Shown in pieces: positions 1 through 5,005 of a DNA stretch of 5,005 nt. Location: positions 1 through 5,005 of the forward strand of contig JADFIX010000393.1 in NCBI GenBank assembly GCA_022566435.1, read 5' to 3'. The notes under the pieces are model-generated. The model made no database searches, had not been told where the DNA came from, and worked only from the letters and a program-made list of their open reading frames with translations. The translations under genes were made by a program, and so were the position numbers. Within the stretch, counting starts at the first letter, position 1, and every line of letters begins with the position of its first letter. The stretch is from Planctomycetota bacterium. GTDB taxonomy: Bacteria > Planctomycetota > Phycisphaerae > UBA1845.

Positions 1-219
1 TTGATTCTCGAACTCCGCGACAGTCTTGGGGCAACGGTCGTCATCGTCACGCACGAATTGGCGAGCATTTTTGCGATCGGCGACAATTCCGTTTACCTGG
101 ACGGGGAAACCAAGACGATGAGGGCGACGGGAAACCCCAATACCCTACTGGCCGAATCCAACGATCCGCTGATCCGCCGTTTCTTGACACGGGGGGAATC
201 GGACGCCGCGCCATCTTGA
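1..219 (+). CDS. MlaF-type ABC transporter ATP-binding protein, C-terminal fragment
   Basis: This is the last 72 residues of an ABC ATPase, open at the left window edge. The segment VVIVTHELASIFAIGDN contains the H-loop (switch) histidine in the context typical of MlaF/Ttg2A-like ATPases. It is followed by the usual tail: a cofactor-less strand (VYLDGET), an 'ATGNPNTLLAES' segment, and RRFLTRGE close to the C-terminus. Walker A, the signature motif and Walker B must lie upstream, outside the window. The family powers phospholipid or other lipid transport between the membranes together with an MlaE permease and an MCE-domain MlaD protein, acting on the cytoplasmic face of the inner membrane. 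In many genomes the MCE gene directly follows; here the next plus-strand gene is about 850 bp away and is not MCE-like. The family call is solid; the substrate is unknown. Confidence 0.88.
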   Translation: MILELRDSLGATVVIVTHELASIFAIGDNSVYLDGETKTMRATGNPNTLLAESNDPLIRRFLTRGESDAAPS

Positions 220-280
220 TCGATTGATCGGGCCGTTTCCTGAAGTGAGTGGAAGGGCGCCCGTCAAGATGCAACTACCG

Positions 281-317
281 GGTATCGAGCTGGAGCCGCG
301 ACCTCCAGCTCGATACC
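281..317. terminator. Perfect 15-bp inverted repeat between convergent genes
   Basis: GGTATCGAGCTGGAG (281-295) pairs without mismatch with CTCCAGCTCGATACC (303-317) across a 7-nt loop, CCGCGAC. It lies 61 bp after the ABC ATPase stop and 50 bp beyond the stop of the minus-strand micropeptide gene, so it sits between two convergent ends. That suits a bidirectional terminator or an mRNA 3'-end stabiliser. Neither side carries a proper U-tract (plus strand continues ACAGTCAAAACTT), so it is not a textbook intrinsic terminator. A protein-binding palindrome is the alternative. The structure is certain; the function is inferred. Confidence 0.6.
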
Positions 318-353
318 ACAGTCAAAACTTCCCAGTCGTCTCGGAAGCTAAAC

Positions 354-382
354 GGGGCGCTCGTTGATTAGCCGAGCGCCCC
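354..382 (-). terminator. GC-rich hairpin spanning the micropeptide stop codon
   Basis: GGGGCGCTCG (354-363) and CGAGCGCCCC (373-382) form a perfect 10-bp stem with a 9-nt loop. On the minus strand one arm encodes the last residues of the 36-residue peptide, the TAA stop lies in the loop, and the other arm is 3' untranslated. It is followed by GTTTAGC, not a run of T, so termination efficiency is doubtful. It may instead stabilise the transcript end or act jointly with the 281-317 hairpin about 36 bp further on. Confidence 0.55.
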
Positions 383-478
383 TCCAAAAATGCCCGAGAT
401 TAGTTGCAGGATCTGACCGAGAAACAGGTCGGCGATCGATGCAAAAAGTGATGCGAAAATCGAACCTAAATCAAACAT
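368..478 (-). CDS. 36-residue hydrophobic amphipathic micropeptide
   Basis: A short minus-strand reading frame runs ATG (476-478) to TAA (368-370). Its sequence begins MFDLGSIFASLFASIADLF and ends SGIFGGALG. An exact GGAGA lies 7 nt before the ATG, ideal Shine-Dalgarno spacing. The peptide has no Lys or Arg and two Asp (3 and 17), for a net charge near -2. Hydrophobic residues 7/8, 11/12, 15, 18-20, 23/24, 26/27 and 30/31 repeat every 3-4 residues. Ser6, Ser10, Ser14, Asp17, Gln22, Gln25 and Ser28 fall on the opposite side. That predicts one amphipathic or membrane-inserted helix with a Gly-rich end. The format resembles phenol-soluble-modulin-like peptides, corynebacterial PorA/PorH-type porin peptides and small type I toxins, but I recognise no specific family. 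The stop is embedded in a hairpin. A chance ORF is possible, but the SD, composition and 3' hairpin together argue for a gene. Confidence 0.6.
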   Translation of the reverse strand: MFDLGSIFASLFASIADLFLGQILQLISGIFGGALG

Positions 479-1073
479 GGTCTTGTCTCCAATGACATCG
501 CAGAGCAAACTCCACGGATGTCAGACCAGACTAAATTCAAGCGACCAAGTGTCGAGTTCGAAGGCCAAACAATGACCCGATAACGAACAGGTCGCTTGCG
601 AAAAACATTCGCGAACGAATGTCCCGGTTGCGCCGCCTCGAAAAGAAGGATTCACCAACGTGGTGAAATGAGCGGCAGGCTGCCGTCGCGGATCCCTTCG
701 AATGCCACCTGCTGTGGTGGCGGCATCGATGCTGCTCGCGGATCCCCATCGAGGGCGGCGCAGACCGGACTCCACACGTCAACGCGACAACTTCCGCCAA
801 TATCCGCACGGCGTGGGACGTCTTTCTTGGGTCGTTCCGCAGCCGCTACGCGTGTCTACCAGTCGAGACAGATGGCCTTCCCAAGAGCGCGCTTTGTCGT
901 GAGATGTATTTCACGAGCAGAGCGTGGTTGGTGCGGGGCAAGGCCCAAATTGTCGCGTTTACCCGATGACGGAAGGGGCGTGCATGCAGCCGTGTGGACC
1001 AACCAATGCGACCCGGCTGAAAGCACCCCAATGAAACGCGGCGAAGTATCGAGAATCTGAGACGAGCAACACC
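479..1073. other. Long stretch without a convincing gene
   Basis: Open frames exist on both strands here, but they start at TTG/GTG without a ribosome-binding site. They also give Arg/Ser/Cys-rich, domain-free translations typical of chance frames in GC-rich DNA. Small inverted repeats are visible: ACATTCG-CGAA-CGAATGT (605-622), CGGCAG-G-CTGCCG (673-685) and TCGTGA-8 nt-TCACGA (897-916). CGCGGATCC occurs twice, near 687 and 737. The minus-strand 5' region of the micropeptide gene begins at 479. The rest could hold promoters, an untranslated RNA or decayed sequence; nothing decisive is visible. Confidence 0.5.
486..490 (-). promoter_or_regulatory. Shine-Dalgarno of the micropeptide gene
   Basis: GGAGA on the minus strand (TCTCC on plus) with a 7-nt spacer CAAGACC before the ATG at 478-476. 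It is the strongest ribosome-binding site in the left half of the window and is the main argument that this very short frame is translated. No convincing -10/-35 pair was found upstream by eye. Confidence 0.6.
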
Positions 1074-1370
1074 ATGCAAAAAGCTGACCAAGGCGCGGTT
1101 GCCCTGCGAGCAATCATGAGAAAGCAAATCGAACAGGCGTACATCGATAGGGTCGCGTGCGGCATCACAGACTTCGTGATTTGCGTTGTGCAGGAAGATT
1201 CCGGCACGATTTGGATCGGTACGCCGAACCAAGCCGAGTTCGTGAATCTAATGAAACGATTGGGTCGTCCCGAGGCGGCACGGGTTGTCACCGAAAGGGC
1301 GAGCCCTGCCACGTACTGGCTCTTTGTAGTCAGCCTCTCGGGCGCGGAATTGAGCCGGCCGGTGTTCTAG
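1074..1370 (+). CDS. Hypothetical protein, 98 residues
   Basis: I do not recognise this protein. The ATG at 1074 is the first possible start after an in-frame TGA at 1032-1034. A modest GAG lies 7 nt upstream of it. The order of predicted elements is globular: an N-terminal helix (about residues 7-28), a strand DFVICVVQ, a strand TIWIGTP, a helix from about NQAEFVNLMKRLG to VVTER, and a final strand TYWLFVVSL. No signal peptide or clear membrane span is seen. Third codon positions are GC-biased, as expected for a real gene in this genome, and no competing frame looks better. An internal Met at residue 15 is an alternative start. Neighbours give no functional hint. It is followed by a 225-bp spacer and then a winged-helix-like gene on the same strand. 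It is possibly real but could be a chance frame. Confidence 0.55.
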   Translation: MQKADQGAVALRAIMRKQIEQAYIDRVACGITDFVICVVQEDSGTIWIGTPNQAEFVNLMKRLGRPEAARVVTERASPATYWLFVVSLSGAELSRPVF

Positions 1371-1581
1371 GCAAACCCTCGGCGTACGGGAAAGTACATC
1401 GCGAGTGGATCACTGCTAACGCGCATTCGAAGCGTGTCCTGTATCCGGACTCGGGAAAGACAAGCGTCTTTGCCAAGAAATGCGGATCGAATCACCGCTT
1501 GTCGCCTTCCTTGGTGATGCACGGTTAGGAATGGAGGATGAACGGAATAGCGACCGGATCAGTCAATGAGAGATAGTTCTT

Positions 1582-1586
1582 GGAGG
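1582..1586 (+). promoter_or_regulatory. Shine-Dalgarno deciding the start of the winged-helix gene
   Basis: GGAGG lies 9 nt before the ATG at 1596 and favours that start over the in-frame ATG at 1566, which has no comparable site. A 12-codon frame (ATG 1531 to TGA 1567-1569) ends over the 1566 ATG as ATGA, a possible but weak leader arrangement. Confidence 0.6.
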
Positions 1587-1595
1587 AAAACTAGG

Positions 1596-1862
1596 ATGCA
1601 GAGCGCTATCGAATCACTACGGCAACCTGAACTCGTGATCGTTCGCCGACTTCGCGAAGGACCGCTTACGGAATTCGAACTGGCTCACGAGATCGCCGAG
1701 CACTCAGGCTACGAAGAGGACGAAGCCGCACATCGGATGTCCCAGTGGCTTGACGATCTGCAACCGAAGGGGCTGGTTTGGGCCGGCATACTATTCAACC
1801 GCCGCGGTCAGTCGATTTTGGCTGCCGCACTCACGTACCGTGGTAGAGAGCTGGTCGGATAG
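1596..1862 (+). CDS. Small winged-helix-like DNA-binding protein
   Basis: The gene encodes 88 residues, MQSAIESLRQPELV to YRGRELVG. The helix LRQPELVIVRRLREG (8-22) is followed by 'PLTEFELAHEIAEHSG', which resembles the first two helices of a winged-helix fold. A charged helix EDEAAHRMSQWLDDLQ is the probable recognition helix. A hairpin-like segment, GLVWAGILFNRRGQ to LTYRGREL, matches the wing plus the 'L-T-x-x-G-R-E-L' ending common in MarR/PadR-like proteins. It would act in the cytoplasm as a small repressor or activator; the ligand is unknown. It is only a single domain, with no visible sensor or dimerisation arm. The same-strand HlyD-type gene starts 247 bp downstream and is a plausible but unproven target. 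I chose ATG 1596 for its strong GGAGG; starting at 1566 would add 10 residues (MRDSSWRKTR). The protein looks real; the fold assignment is by pattern only. Confidence 0.68.
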   Translation: MQSAIESLRQPELVIVRRLREGPLTEFELAHEIAEHSGYEEDEAAHRMSQWLDDLQPKGLVWAGILFNRRGQSILAAALTYRGRELVG

Positions 1863-1884
1863 AACGAAGCAGTCGTCGAGTGGC

Positions 1885-2031
1885 ATGCGGCTGACGGACG
1901 TAGCATGGTACGAAAGGTCATGCGACTGGCATATTGTGGGGACAACGCCGATCGAGGAGTCGGTGATCGCGTATGGAGAACACTCTCCGCAATCGAACCC
2001 GTTTCTTAAGAAGAGAAAATTGGACCGATAG
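1885..2031 (+). CDS. Doubtful 48-residue small ORF
   Basis: The frame runs from ATG 1885 to TAG 2029-2031. It reads MRLTDVAWYERSCDWHIVG and ends NPFLKKRKLDR. The composition is balanced and protein-like, with a basic tail. Only a weak GAG precedes the ATG. It starts 22 bp after the winged-helix stop and ends 78 bp before the HlyD-type gene, so it could be a small member of the same transcription unit. There is no recognisable family, no membrane span and no cysteine pair motif. It is equally likely to be a chance frame. Confidence 0.25.
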   Translation: MRLTDVAWYERSCDWHIVGTTPIEESVIAYGEHSPQSNPFLKKRKLDR

Positions 2032-2109
2032 TCCCCCGAGTTGAAATGGTCGGCCGGCGTCGGAAGCGACGTCGCCGCGATTCTCGACAAGACCCCGTGA
2101 AAGGATCCC

Positions 2110-3573
2110 ATGGAACGATTACGCCGGACCATCAACGCCGTTCTTTCCTCAGCCCTGGTCGCCGGCGGCGGCGCAACGCTGGTCACGCTGATCAACACCA
2201 AGCCGGCGCCGCCTGCAGTGCCGAACTTCTCGCGCACACCGAGCGTGTCCGTCACAGAGATTCGGGGCCGTCCGGTGGGAATGCCGGTGGTCGGGTACGG
2301 GACCATTCGACCGAAGAAGCAGGTCAACATCGTACCGCAAGTCAGCGGGAAGCTGATATTTGCGCATGAGGCGCTCGCCCAGGGCAACGTCATCTCTAAG
2401 GGCGAGCTCTTGTATGAGATCGACCCCACCGTCTACATTGCCCGGGTTCATCAGGTGGAGGCGGAAATCCGAGGACTGGAGGCAAGGCTGAAACGGCAGG
2501 ATCAGGAAATCGCCAATCTCGATACGAGAATAGAGAATCTAGAGCGGATGTTGGTGATTGACGAGAACGATTACCTTACGTCCAAGAATCTGTATGAAAT
2601 CGAGACCGTCGGAACGCAACGCGATGTCGATTTGGTTCACAAAAAGTTCCTTCACCAGAAAGACTTGGTGGTGGACTTGAAAAACCGCAGGGCGTTGGCA
2701 CCGCACCTGAAGCTTGAAACCCATGCTCGGCTCGACGGCGCACGTGCCGAATTGAAACTAGCGAAGCACAACCTCGCGGCCACGAAGATACTCTCTCCGT
2801 TCGAGGCACGCGTGGAGTCGGTCCGTGCGCAGAGGTCAAAGTTCGTAACCGCGAGTTTCGCCATCGCAACGCTGACGGACATGTCGGCCTTCGAGTTTTC
2901 CGTCGGGATTGACCCGCGGGACCTACGGTGGTTGGACGAGGCGGTTCGACCCCAGGCATTGAATAGCCAAGAATCCTTGGACCGTCCTCCTGTGACGGTG
3001 AGTTGGTCGCTCTTCGGTCAGGAGTTCACGTGGCGCGGCTATGTCACGCGTCTCGAGGGCTTTGACGAAGCGACTCGCACCGGACGTCTCGTCGTGGAAG
3101 TGAGCGGCCGGGACATGGTTGCGGCGCTCGAGAAAGGCTGCGGCGAATTCCGGCCGACGCTTTCGATCGGCATGCACTGCCGAGCCGATCTGCCTGCGGA
3201 GTTACTGGATGACGCGCTGCTCGTGCCGCGGCACGCGGTATATGAACACCGGTGGGTCTTTGTATTCGAGCCGGATCCGGATTCACCGGACGGTTTGACG
3301 GGCACGCTGGGTCGTCGCGAGGTGCCTTTGTTGAGAAACCTCGGCGAGCATGTCCTGGTCGACTACGCGGGTCGGACGGGCAGCGATTCCTGCGAATTGC
3401 AGGACGGCGAGTATGTCATCATTTCACCGCTCAGGCGGGCGGTTGTAGGCATGAGACTCACGCGGCGAGACGAAGCCTTCGCCATTGAGCCGACACTGCC
3501 TATCGCGAATCCACCTGCCTGGGATCGTAAGACTCCCAAACGGGAAGGTGCGCTGGCCTTAAGCGTTCGTTAG
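2110..3573 (+). CDS. HlyD/AcrA-family periplasmic adaptor (membrane fusion protein)
   Basis: The gene encodes 487 residues. ATG 2110 is secure: an in-frame TGA sits at 2098-2100 and AAGGA lies 4 nt upstream. An N-terminal signal anchor (about 9-28, AVLSSALVAGGGATLVTLI) follows a basic start. YGTIRPKKQVNIVPQVSGKL (63-82) is the first half of the lipoyl/barrel-sandwich hybrid domain, with 'GNVISKGELLYEIDP' as the classic continuation. Residues about 110-226 form a long alpha-helical coiled-coil hairpin whose tip is near the VGTQRDVD segment (167-174). LAATKILSPFEARVESV (222-238) closes the lipoyl domain. A beta-barrel follows (about 260-335), then a membrane-proximal domain with 'LLVPRHAVYEHRWVFVFEP' (370-388) and a terminal 'DGEYVIISPLRRAVVGMRL'. 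Such adaptors link an inner-membrane ABC, RND or MFS pump to an outer-membrane channel. Here no pump gene is adjacent, since the next gene converges 38 bp away. At 487 residues it is longer than common adaptors of about 380-430. Confidence 0.9.
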   Translation: MERLRRTINAVLSSALVAGGGATLVTLINTKPAPPAVPNFSRTPSVSVTEIRGRPVGMPVVGYGTIRPKKQVNIVPQVSGKLIFAHEALAQGNVISKGELLYEIDPTVYIARVHQVEAEIRGLEARLKRQDQEIANLDTRIENLERMLVIDENDYLTSKNLYEIETVGTQRDVDLVHKKFLHQKDLVVDLKNRRALAPHLKLETHARLDGARAELKLAKHNLAATKILSPFEARVESVRAQRSKFVTASFAIATLTDMSAFEFSVGIDPRDLRWLDEAVRPQALNSQESLDRPPVTVSWSLFGQEFTWRGYVTRLEGFDEATRTGRLVVEVSGRDMVAALEKGCGEFRPTLSIGMHCRADLPAELLDDALLVPRHAVYEHRWVFVFEPDPDSPDGLTGTLGRREVPLLRNLGEHVLVDYAGRTGSDSCELQDGEYVIISPLRRAVVGMRLTRRDEAFAIEPTLPIANPPAWDRKTPKREGALALSVR

Positions 3574-3611
3574 TGCGTGACCTATTCATGGATCGCAAAG
3601 GCTCGGTGATT

Positions 3612-5005
3612 CTACGAGGGCCGCCGCAAACGCGCCGTACGCAATTCTGCGATCGGTTGGCGTCTTGCCGCCCAATAGCCGAAGACGGTAATCGCGATAA
3701 CAATCATCGACGTACAAAATGTCGCCTCCGCGTACCACATGGAGGGATCGATTGTGATGGGCGTCGTATTCAACACGTGCATCACAAAGAACGCAATCGT
3801 GAGTGACAATAAACCGAAGCGCGTAATAACCCACACGGCCACACCCGCCACACCGGCACCGGCTACGACCCACATCGTCCAGCGGTGAGCTGCACGTGGA
3901 AGCACGAGCGGCAGTAGTAACAAAATCGATAGGGCGGCGGCCCATCGCGGTCGACGGACATAGACCTTGGCGGCCGTCAGAACGAGGACCAAGAGCAGGC
4001 CGTACACAATGGAGAGAGGAATCGCATCCAGGTAGCCGGCCAACGCTGCCCGCGCACCGAGAAGTTTATTCCCGAAATGATCGCTGATCACGGAATGTCT
4101 CGGCGTCCAGCCCATCGCATCGACGAAGGCCCGTTCCCCGGCGAGGATCAACGCCCAGAAACAGCCCACGCAGACGCCGACCAACACGTGCTCGCCGACC
4201 AGCCTGTCTCGCACGCGTCCGGATAGGACGCGGCTCCACGCGATTAGTTTCTCAGGCCAATTCCGACGGGCGTACGGCTCCAATGCCATGTAGAAGACAG
4301 CCACAAGGACGGCCGTGCCGATGGCGCGCATCAGCGCCACGCACACACGTATAAGTTCCGCGTTAAACTCGAACGAGTGTCTCGCCCTCAGCGCCCACGC
4401 GGTCAGTTGAATCGTGGCGACGAACACGACGAGTCGCCATGCACCGCGGCTGTCATTTCGACCGGCGCGATAGTTGCGCCATGCCCATGGAATCGCAAAG
4501 GCGGATGCGACGATCAGGAGCAGCCGAACGGATGTCGTCACCACCTTTTTCCGCCGCCTCATATCGTTCAGGTCGTCATGATAGGCAGCGAAATCGACGC
4601 TCTTTCGTACGGCAAAGAAGACTGGGATTCCATTGCGTGCCATGAAGTCCACGTGTAATGTTTCGTCCGCCTTGTGAGGGTCGGGCGCCGTACAGCCACA
4701 CAGCTGGTTGGCATCCACAAGCGGAATCTCTAGCGGCTCCATCTCAGTGAGCTTGGCATCACGCAAGCCCGCTGCGTCAAGAAAGGGCTGCCACAAGGCT
4801 TCAGAGTCTTCGCAGGACAAGTGTGCCTCGTGCGCCCCCAAAGAGTCGATTTGCGCCACGAAGAGTAGCAGCCGACCTGACAAGTCTAGTGCTGCCGAGA
4901 TCTGCCCGCTAGAGCATTTCTCTTTTATATGTTCCGATTGTGCCGATGATTCTTCTGCCAGGATGGCGGGAGAACCAAGGCATGAAGCCGTATTCGATGG
5001 ATTTG
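3612..5005 (-). CDS. Polytopic C-terminal part of a probable Ser/Thr kinase-like protein, partial
   Basis: The stop is at 3612-3614. The frame is open leftward in protein terms past TTG 4881-4883 to the right window edge (GSPAILAEESSAQSEHIKE lies in the extra stretch), so the N-terminus is missing. Counting from that TTG codon as residue 1, residues 1-100 are a soluble domain: SGRLLLFVAQ, ALWQPFLDAAGL, LTEMEPLEIP, then GIPVFFAV. About eight or nine membrane segments follow, near 117-135, 150-166, 186-204, 229-248, 283-304, 314-329, 335-352, 356-371 and 386-404. Conserved-looking loops include YMALEPYARRNWPEKLIAWSR, here split at 198-218, and 'DPSMWYAE' at 379-386. From memory, this order matches the tails of large bacterial proteins with an N-terminal Hanks-type kinase domain. 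The kinase domain itself is not in the window, so the kinase assignment is inference. The gene converges on the HlyD-type gene with a 38-bp gap and no obvious terminator hairpin between. Confidence 0.75.
   Translation of the reverse strand, partial: NPSNTASCLGSPAILAEESSAQSEHIKEKCSSGQISAALDLSGRLLLFVAQIDSLGAHEAHLSCEDSEALWQPFLDAAGLRDAKLTEMEPLEIPLVDANQLCGCTAPDPHKADETLHVDFMARNGIPVFFAVRKSVDFAAYHDDLNDMRRRKKVVTTSVRLLLIVASAFAIPWAWRNYRAGRNDSRGAWRLVVFVATIQLTAWALRARHSFEFNAELIRVCVALMRAIGTAVLVAVFYMALEPYARRNWPEKLIAWSRVLSGRVRDRLVGEHVLVGVCVGCFWALILAGERAFVDAMGWTPRHSVISDHFGNKLLGARAALAGYLDAIPLSIVYGLLLVLVLTAAKVYVRRPRWAAALSILLLLPLVLPRAAHRWTMWVVAGAGVAGVAVWVITRFGLLSLTIAFFVMHVLNTTPITIDPSMWYAEATFCTSMIVIAITVFGYWAARRQPIAELRTARLRRPS

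Noticed and set aside
255..262. GGGCGCCC palindrome after the ABC ATPase gene
   Set aside because: An 8-bp self-complementary word is expected by chance in this GC-rich sequence and has no supporting context.
596..1060. 154-codon plus-strand open frame
   Set aside because: It starts at TTG with no ribosome-binding site. The translation is rich in Arg, Ser, Ala and Cys with no predicted fold, typical of a chance frame in GC-rich DNA.
846..1232. 128-codon minus-strand open frame overlapping the 1074-1370 gene
   Set aside because: It has His/Arg/Cys-rich low-plausibility composition and no SD. The overlapping plus-strand frame is more protein-like.
1157..1528. 123-codon plus-strand frame overlapping the 98-residue gene
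   Set aside because: The His/Arg/Ser-rich translation and lack of SD mark it as an out-of-frame shadow of 1074-1370 plus downstream spacer.
1531..1569. 12-residue leader peptide with ATGA overlap to ATG 1566
   Set aside because: Too short to judge, and the downstream gene more likely starts at 1596 with its own strong SD. Kept only as a remark.
1791..2429. 212-codon minus-strand open frame
   Set aside because: It lies antisense over the winged-helix gene and the secure 5' part of the HlyD-type gene. Its composition reflects the opposite-strand coding.
3574..3611. Terminator between the converging HlyD-type and kinase-like genes
   Set aside because: No stem-loop or T-run could be found in the 38-bp gap.

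Overview
The window is a stretch of bacterial chromosome of moderately high GC (roughly 55-60% by eye). It has no tRNA, rRNA, CRISPR array or recognisable insertion sequence. The best taxonomic hint is the right-hand gene. Its C-terminal membrane half resembles the tails of Ser/Thr kinase-like proteins that I associate with Acidobacteriota and similar environmental phyla. The HlyD-type adaptor would also fit Planctomycetota. I do not assign a phylum firmly.

Layout, left to right. (1) 1-219 (+) is the C-terminal end of an MlaF-type ABC ATPase, cut by the window edge; no MCE/MlaD gene follows it. (2) 220-367 is a convergent intergenic stretch with a perfect 15-bp hairpin (281-317). (3) 368-478 (-) is a 36-residue hydrophobic, amphipathic, anionic peptide gene. 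It is too short for usual gene-calling cutoffs, has a clean Shine-Dalgarno, and its stop codon lies in the loop of a second perfect hairpin (354-382). (4) 479-1073 is about 600 bp with no convincing gene. (5) 1074-1370 (+) is an unknown 98-residue protein. (6) 1596-1862 (+) is a small winged-helix-like protein. (7) 1885-2031 (+) is a doubtful 48-residue reading frame. (8) 2110-3573 (+) is a HlyD/AcrA-type membrane fusion protein with no transporter gene beside it. (9) 3612 to the right edge (-) is the membrane-rich C-terminal part of a large protein, most likely a Ser/Thr kinase-like receptor. Its frame stays open past the TTG at 4881-4883 to the window end, so that TTG is not its start.

Functionally this is an envelope-oriented neighbourhood: a lipid-transport ATPase, a periplasmic adaptor, a polytopic sensor-like protein and a membrane-active-looking micropeptide. 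The genes do not form one obvious operon. The HlyD and kinase-like genes converge with 38 bp between them, and the MlaF and micropeptide genes converge across the hairpin region. The micropeptide is the most likely undescribed item here. Everything about its role is inference.
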